Source: Bog-532 sp963828445 (lineage in GTDB: Bacteria > Actinomycetota > Actinomycetes > Streptosporangiales > Streptosporangiaceae). From it: 64,000 nucleotides of DNA. The notes under the pieces were generated by a model, which did no database searches, was not told the origin of the DNA, and saw only the letters and a program-made list of their open reading frames with translations. The stretch lies in assembly GCA_963828445.1 (NCBI GenBank), contig CAWHFP010000001.1, positions 372,001 through 436,000 on the forward strand, written 5' to 3'. Made by a program: the position numbers and the translations under genes. Position 1 is the first letter of the stretch. Each line of letters begins with the position of its first letter. Shown in pieces: positions 58,885 through 64,000 of this stretch.

Positions 58885-60503
58885 ATGGAGATGACCGGTG
58901 GCGAGGCGGTGGCCGCGGCCCTGGAGACGCTCGGGGTCCGGCACGTGTTCGGCATCGTCAGCGTGCACAACCTGCCGATCTACGACGCCCTGGCCAGACG
59001 CGGCACGATCACGCCGGTCGGAGTGCGGCACGAGCAGGCCGCCGCCCACGCCGCCGACGGCTACGCACGGGCCACCGGCGAGCTGGGGGTGGTCATCGCC
59101 AGCACCGGGCCGGGCACGACCAACACCATGACCGGCCTGTTCGAGGCCGGCTTCGCCTCGTCGCCGGTGCTGCTGATCACCGGGCAGGTCGACCGCGCCT
59201 ACCTGGGTAAGGGCCGGGGCATCCTGCACGAGGCCGAGCACCAGGCAGCCCATGCTGTCCTCGCTGTGCCGGCGGGTGGAGACCGTGCGCCGCACCGAGG
59301 ACATCGCCCGGGCCGTCATCGCCGTGGCCGAGGACGTCCGCGCGGGACGGCCCCAGCCGGGGGCGGTGGAGATCCCCATCGACCAGCAGTACCGCCGGGC
59401 CGAAGTGGTCGTGCCGGACCTGCGCAAGGACACCGCGTACGTACCCGGCCCCGGCGCCCTGGTCCCGGTGGCCGAGGCGCTCTCGGCCGCGGCCCGGCCG
59501 GTGCTGTGGGCCGGCGGCGGGGTGATCAGCTCGGATGCCGGGCCCGCGCTGACCGCGCTGGCCGAACACCTGCAGCGCGCCGGTCGTGACCACGGTCGAG
59601 GGCCGCGGCTCGATCCCCGAGGACCACCCGCTGTGCCTGGGCGCGCTGACCATGAGCCCGCCCATCGAGGCCGTCATCTCCGAGGCCGACGTGGTGCTGG
59701 CGGTGGGCACCCGGTTCCAGGGCAACGCCACCCGCAACTGGCAGCTGTCCTTCGGCGGCATGCTGGCCCACCTGGATGCCGACCCCGCGGTCATCGGCCG
59801 GAACTACCCGGCCGCCCTGCCGGTGGTGGGCGACGCCCGCCTCGGCCTGGAACTGCTGCTGGGCGCGATCAGCCGGGTCAGCACCGACCCCGGGCACGCC
59901 GAGCGGGCCCAGCGGGCGGCCGCCGCGGCCCGCACCGAGGTCCGGACCCAGATCGGCGACGACCACAGCCAGATCATGGACGCCATCCGGCGCCACACCC
60001 CGCGCGAGTCGGTCATCGTCCGGGACGCCACCGTGCCGGCCTACCGGTGGGGCGACCGGCTGCTGCCGATCCTGGCCCCGCGGACCTCGATCCGCCCGGC
60101 TTCGGCCGCGATCGGGCCGGGCCTGCCGCTGGCCCTGGGCGCGGCCGCGGGCAGCGGGCACCCGGCCGTGCTGATCGCGGGCGACGGCGGGTTCATGCTG
60201 CACGTCGGCGAGCTGGTCACCGCCGTCCAGCATGACCTGCCCGTGGTCATCTGCCTGTTCAACGACCGCGGCTACGGGGTGCTGCGTGGCATCCAGGCCC
60301 GCCAGTTCGACGGCCGCACCACCGGCGTCGACCTGGTCACCCCCGACTTCCCGGCCCTGGCCGGCTCGATGGGCGTCCCCGCCGCCCGGGTCGGCAGCCC
60401 GGCCGAGTTCGAGTCCCGCTTCCGCGACGCCATCGCGTCCGGGCACCCGGCCCTGCTCGACATCGACCTGCTGGCCCTGAGCCCGCTCCGCATGCCCGCC
60501 TAG
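58885..60503 (+). pseudogene. Thiamine-pyrophosphate enzyme (acetolactate synthase-like), two frameshifts
   Basis: Three frames in succession make a full ~540-residue TPP enzyme. The first (ATG 58885) has VRHVFGIVSVHNLPIYDALA and VGVRHEQAAAHAADGYARAT G with the catalytic Glu, and IASTGPGTTNTMTGLFEAGF. A shift near 59245 leads to MLSSLCRRVETVRRTEDIAR and the central domain; another near 59580 leads to TTVEGRGSIPEDHPLCLGAL and the TPP motif GDGGFMLHVGELVTAVQHDL PVVICLFND (GDG...N). It belongs to the group of acetolactate synthase/benzoylformate decarboxylase-like enzymes. All key residues survive across the shifts. Confidence 0.78.
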
Positions 60504-60509
60504 CCCCTA

Positions 60510-61154
60510 TTAGCCTCGGTGTGGCCCGTTCTTGCGGGCGACGCCGAGGATCCGCGGTGCCACCGGCGAGAAGGCCGCGGACGGCGGGAAGCGGAAACCG
60601 CGGCAGGTTTCGATGGTCAGGTGCTGGCCGATCGTCGCCTCAGTCTGCCGCTGGACATGGCAGCCGCCCATCAGGTGCGGCCAGGCCAGGTCGGCCGCCT
60701 GCTGGTACCGGGCGAACAGCCGATCCCGGCTGCGGACGTGCTCGTAGAAGCGCAACTGGCCGCCGGGCCGAAGCACCCGGGTGAACTCGGCCAGTGCGGC
60801 TGGGGCGTCGCGCACCGAGCACAGCAGCCCGGAGACGACGACCGCGTCGAATTCGCCGTCGCCGGCGGGCAGGTTCGCCGCCGTCCCGGTGGCCACGCGG
60901 ACCGGCACCGGGGCGGCCGGAGCCGCCTCCTCGGCCCGGGCCCGCAGGTAGGGTTCGGGCTCGACCGCCATCACTTCGCTCACGGAGCCGGGGTAGTGCG
61001 GGAAGTTCAGGCCCGTGCCCGCGCCGACCTCCAGCACCCGGCCGGACAGCCCGGCCAGCAACTCCCGCCGGAGCTCACGATTCCCCCGCTCCTCATTGCG
61101 GGCGCCCAGGCGTGCGAAGAGCCGGGCGAACAGCGGGTTATTGACTAGTTCCAT
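60510..61154 (-). CDS. Class I SAM-dependent methyltransferase
   Basis: A 214-residue methyltransferase starting at ATG 61154. The SAM-binding motif I is VLEVGAGTGLNFPHYPGSVS, followed by AVEPEPYLRARAEEA (acidic residue after strand 2), FDAVVVSGLLCSVRDAPAAL and LRPGGQLRFYEHVRS. The end (MGGCHVQRQTEATI, IETCRGFRF) matches methyltransferases related to phospholipid N-methyltransferases and UbiE-type proteins; the substrate cannot be assigned. It is convergent with the TPP enzyme (six-base gap). The 162 bases upstream hold no clear gene. Confidence 0.78.
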   Translation of the reverse strand: MELVNNPLFARLFARLGARNEERGNRELRRELLAGLSGRVLEVGAGTGLNFPHYPGSVSEVMAVEPEPYLRARAEEAAPAAPVPVRVATGTAANLPAGDGEFDAVVVSGLLCSVRDAPAALAEFTRVLRPGGQLRFYEHVRSRDRLFARYQQAADLAWPHLMGGCHVQRQTEATIGQHLTIETCRGFRFPPSAAFSPVAPRILGVARKNGPHRG

Positions 61155-61316
61155 GGTGGCCTCTGATCATCCGGATCGCGGTGTTGAGCACGGTCCGCCC
61201 AGCCTGCCAGCACGCGCGCCGCGCGCAGGCTGCCACCCTGGCGGGCCAGCCAGGTGAAAGGCGCGACGGGTCGTCCTGGCGCCAGGCCAGCACGACGCGC
61301 GACGTCTCCGACACCT

Positions 61317-62048
61317 TCATGCGCAAGGACTGGGAGAGGGAGCACCGCTGGCGATGACGCAGGCCACCGGCGGGCTGAGCGGCAGGGTCCGGGTGCGCAG
61401 GCAGGTGAAGCCGGCGCTGGTCAGCAGGTCCCCGATCTCGCGGGCGGCCCGGCGGGACGTGTCGGCGGTGGCCCCCGGGCAGCGCGGCTGGCTGGCGATG
61501 GCCATGCGCCCGCCCGGCGCCAGCCGCCGCCGCAGGGCGGCCAGCCGCTGGGCCGGCTCAGGCCAGAACCCGAGGGCGTTGACGGCGAGGATGGCGTCGA
61601 AGGGACCACCGAAAGCGGGCGGAAGCTGATCGACCGGAGCCCGCGCCAGGGTGACCCGGCCGGCCCGGATGGCGGCGGCGTTGCGGCGGGACGCCTGCCG
61701 GACCATCACGCCGGAATGGTCGATGCCGTACACGTGCCCGGCCCCGGCGCGGACCAGGGCGGCGACGGCCAGGCCGGGACCGAAGCCGATCTCCAGGACC
61801 CGATCGGCGGGCCGGACCTCCAGCAGCGAGACCACCCAGGCGCTGCGTTGCCGGTTGGACGGCCGGTGCGCCATCTCCCAGGCGGTGACCCGCCCGGCCG
61901 CGCCGCGGGGATGATGGGCCTGGCCGATGACGTCCCGGTCCAGGGCGCGCACGGCGGCGATCCCGGCCCGCGCCACCCCGTACTCGACCGCCGCCGTCAC
62001 CGCCCGCCGCGCCGCGCCGGGCGCGGGCGGCTCCCCGGGGCGTGGCAT
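61317..62048 (-). CDS. Class I SAM-dependent methyltransferase, divergent from a MerR gene
   Basis: A 243-residue protein from ATG 62048 (a second ATG at 62072 overlaps the divergent gene). Motif I reads VLEIGFGPGLAVAALVRAGA, followed by YGIDHSGVMVRQASRRNAAA, PFDAILAVNALGFWPEPAQR and LAPGGRMAIASQPRCPGAT. A substrate-side N-terminal helix region (AHHPRGAAGRVTAWEMAHRP) is common in these proteins. Its start codon lies nine bases from that of the MerR regulator on the other strand, so the regulator probably controls it. The substrate is unknown. Confidence 0.78.
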   Translation of the reverse strand: MPRPGEPPAPGAARRAVTAAVEYGVARAGIAAVRALDRDVIGQAHHPRGAAGRVTAWEMAHRPSNRQRSAWVVSLLEVRPADRVLEIGFGPGLAVAALVRAGAGHVYGIDHSGVMVRQASRRNAAAIRAGRVTLARAPVDQLPPAFGGPFDAILAVNALGFWPEPAQRLAALRRRLAPGGRMAIASQPRCPGATADTSRRAAREIGDLLTSAGFTCLRTRTLPLSPPVACVIASGAPSPSPCA

Positions 62049-62057
62049 TCTTCCTTC

Positions 62058-62552
62058 ATGTCGCGTTCTCATGGCCGGCAGTCAACGCCTTCAAGCGCAC
62101 CTGAAGTCAACCGGGACGACGGCCCGCTCACCATCGGTGAACTGGCCCGCCGGGCCGGGGTCACCACCTCGGCCCTGCGCTACTACGAGGAACTCGGGCT
62201 GCTCCCCGCGCCGGCCAGGGTCTCCGGGCAGCGCCGCTATCCGGCGTCAGCGGCCCGGCTGGTCGCCGCCATCCTGCTCTACAGCGACGCCGGGTTCACC
62301 CTCGCCGAGCAGAAGGCCCTGCTGACGTCGGGCCCGGGTGAGCCCGGCTGGCGGCGGCTCGCCCAGCGCAAGCTGGACGAACTCGATAAGCAGATCACCC
62401 GGGCCCAGGCCGCCCGCGAGGCCATCAGCCACGGGCTGCGCTGCCCGCACGAGGACCTCGCGCAGTGTCCCAACTTCAACGCCGGCCTCACGGCCCGGCT
62501 GGCTGGCCAGCCTCTGTCCCAGTCTCATCCGCGGCTGCACGGTGAGGGCTGA
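62058..62552 (+). CDS. MerR-family regulator with C-terminal Cys pair
   Basis: A 164-residue regulator; ATG 62058 has no clear ribosome site and may be leaderless. The winged helix reads LTIGELARRAGVTTSALRYY EELGLLPAPARVSGQRRYPA, and the coiled dimer helix RRLAQRKLDELDKQITRAQA follows. The C-terminus has LRCPHEDLAQCPNFN, a Cys pair often seen in MerR proteins of the same group and possibly a metal or redox site. It is back to back with the methyltransferase gene. No further partner gene follows in the same direction. Confidence 0.82.
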   Translation: MSRSHGRQSTPSSAPEVNRDDGPLTIGELARRAGVTTSALRYYEELGLLPAPARVSGQRRYPASAARLVAAILLYSDAGFTLAEQKALLTSGPGEPGWRRLAQRKLDELDKQITRAQAAREAISHGLRCPHEDLAQCPNFNAGLTARLAGQPLSQSHPRLHGEG

Positions 62553-62737
62553 TCGCATCCGCCGGCGGCCGCGGATCTGGCTTGCCACAGCTCCCGGATG
62601 ATGACCTGAACGGCGCCCGCGGCCGGAATGGCCAGCAAGGCACCCACGAAACTGCCGAAAAGGGCGGCGACGACAAGATCCTGTGCGTCCCTGCGGACGA
62701 CCCGCGCCAGGAGCACCTGCGCGACCTGCACCACGCT
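62528..62737 (-). pseudogene. C-terminal remnant of an AI-2E-family membrane permease
   Basis: A minus-strand frame reads VQVAQVLLARVVRRDAQDLV, VAALFGSFVGALLAIPAAGA and VQVIIRELWQARS, the final helix pair and end of AI-2E-type (PF01594) permeases. The other helices are missing. The rest of the 62553-62920 gap, from about 62738 on, shows no gene I can support. Confidence 0.6.
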
Positions 62738-62920
62738 GCCCGAGTTCGACTGGCTGGAGATCGAGGCACGTCGTCCTGATCTGCAGAGAACTCGAACCCG
62801 TGGAAGCGCGTGAGCCGGGCGTGCCGTGGGCCAGACGGCGCAACGCCGCCGAAGCCGAGCATCGAGGCGTCCGGCGCCGCCTCCGCAGGAGGCGCCGGGA
62901 CCACCGTCAGCTGGACCGTC

Positions 62921-64000
62921 CTAGCAGGAGAAGCCGGGGCCGTTCAGGCCGGGGCCGGTGATGGCGGGCTCGGTGGCGCCGCTCGCGGTCGGGTAGGCGG
63001 TGTCGAACCACTGGGTGAAGAACTGGCTCAGCTCGGCGTGGCAGGCGTGGCTCTGGACCGGGAGCCCGCGCTGGAACGCGGCCTCGAGCTCCGGCTCGGT
63101 GATCGAGCCGCCGCCGTACTCGCGCTGGATGGTCTGCAGCCGTGGGTGAACCGGGCGGTGCCCAGGATCTGCCACAGCGCGACATAGGCCGCGCCGGGCC
63201 GGTCGTAGGTCGGGGCGCCGTCGAACAGCTCGCGGCGTGGGGTTCGATGGGGCCGTCGACCAGAAGCTGCCGGTCTTCGCGTAGAGCTTGTTGAACTGGG
63301 CGACCAGGCTGCTTGTGAACGCCTGCCGGCCGGCCGCGGTGCCGGGCCCGCCCGCCTTGGTCTCGGCCGTCCGGGCGGCGTACATGTATTCGGCCAGCGT
63401 GGCCAGACCTTCCTTGTAGAAGGTCATGGGGTAGCTGCCCTCGGTCACGTTGTCGCCCCACCACTGGTGCATGTTCTCGTGGTACAGGGTGTCGAGGTCG
63501 ATCTCCCCGCCGGCGAACGTGATCATGGTCTGCATCTCTTCTTCGAAGCTGGCGGCCGGGGCGCCCACCACCACGCCGTCCGACGAGAACGGGAACGGCC
63601 CGTTGAACTGGCTCTCGAAGTCGGTGATGTCCTGCTGCTGGTTCATGATGGCCAGGTTGGCGGCCTGCTGCTTGGCGCTGATCGAGCTGTCCTGGGCCTC
63701 GTAGTAGAGCAGGCCGTCGCTGGCCCGGCGCGAGGTCAGGTGTAGTTGCCGACGCTGTCCTCGACCAGGTAGCTGGCCACCGGTGCGCCCGAGTGCCAGT
63801 GGTAGGTGACCGAACCGGCCGGGAACTGGCGCCGGGCCGTGGTGGGTGACCGACTTGGGCTTGCCGTTGGCCAGCGCGGTCTTGCCCGCGTTGACCGTGT
63901 CGTAGAAGTCGTAGGTCGGCTTGGCCGTCGGGTAGTCGTTGAGCGGCATCCAGTCCTCGGTGCCGACCGGCTCGGTGGTCACGAAGCTGCCGCCGGGGGC
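62921..64000 (-). pseudogene. M1-family zinc aminopeptidase, frameshifted, 5' end outside window
   Basis: The gene enters from the right edge. It has the M1 zinc motif HENMHQWWGDNV with the third ligand in FYKEGLATLAEYMY, preceded by PFSSDGVVVGAPAASFEEEM Q with the exopeptidase-type GAMEN region replaced by a divergent sequence. Frameshifts lie at about 63720-63850 (where TYHWHSGAPVASYLVEDS is in another frame) and about 63130-63240. The end is GPGLNGPGFSC, stop 62921. M1 enzymes trim N-terminal residues from peptides; this group is usually secreted. With zinc ligands intact, sequence errors are a real alternative. Confidence 0.72.

Noticed and set aside
61138..61326. A 62-codon minus-strand frame (VVLAWRQDDPSRL...) in the gap between two methyltransferase genes
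   Set aside because: No clear ribosome site, no family resemblance and partial overlap with both neighbours; it could be a remnant but cannot be supported.

Overview
The window is chromosomal DNA of a high-GC actinomycete-like bacterium. The evidence is strong G/C third-position bias, many GTG/TTG starts, many ATGA/GTGA-type gene overlaps, a decaprenyl-phosphate-arabinose set (UbiA, DprE1, DprE2), an accD1-accA1-fadE19-type operon, a BlaI/M56 pair and actinobacterial regulator families. I cannot name a genus. I saw no tRNA, rRNA, CRISPR array or intact transposase.

Layout. 1-6 kb: a phospholipase D-like protein, a bifunctional-nuclease-family protein, a lower-GC two-gene insert (membrane protein plus small partner sharing a motif), gene remnants, and a sortase with a DUF4142 envelope protein. 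6-11.7 kb: MerR/DICT regulator, a scrambled stretch (PucR and acyl-CoA dehydrogenase remnants) and a polyhydroxyalkanoate locus (phaZ, frameshifted phaC, XRE regulator). 11.7-15.4 kb: three-subunit molybdenum hydroxylase. 15.4-18.2 kb: a class A beta-lactamase (frameshifted) facing a LysR regulator and a second serine hydrolase. 18.2-23 kb: branched-chain acyl-CoA catabolism. 23-28.6 kb: two SDRs, a SnoaL-like protein, a lipoprotein, and an FAD oxidase with a homocysteine-type methyltransferase. 28.6-33.6 kb: a lower-GC four-gene operon with a CHAT (caspase-like) protease, two zinc-module proteins and two related large proteins; this is the best candidate for an undescribed system. 33.8-37.1 kb: a chorismate mutase/prephenate dehydratase/ACT/DAHP synthase fusion coupled to a luciferase-like oxidoreductase. 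37.2-45 kb: MFS transporter, esterase, M56 peptidase, BlaI, DedA, UppP and MarR. 45-53.3 kb: decayed and intact flavin/iron electron-transfer modules with a two-component system. 53.3-57.7 kb: arabinan precursor genes. 57.9-64 kb: dehydrogenase, TPP enzyme, two methyltransferases, MerR and a broken M1 peptidase.

How the genes work together. BlaI, M56 peptidase and esterase form an operon behind an iterated CTAC/GTAG operator, and a similar dyad lies just upstream of the response regulator that heads the ferric-reductase cluster, so the two loci may share a repressor. The electron-transfer genes (NuoF-like protein, ferredoxin, ferric-reductase membrane protein, VIT iron transporter) suggest NADH-driven reduction of iron or another extracellular acceptor. 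UbiA, DprE1 and DprE2 make the arabinose donor of the cell wall.

A window-wide feature is the number of single-base frameshifts and remnants (at least fifteen genes). They sit beside long intact operons. This is either genuine decay or residual indel error in the sequence, and it affects how every broken gene below should be read.
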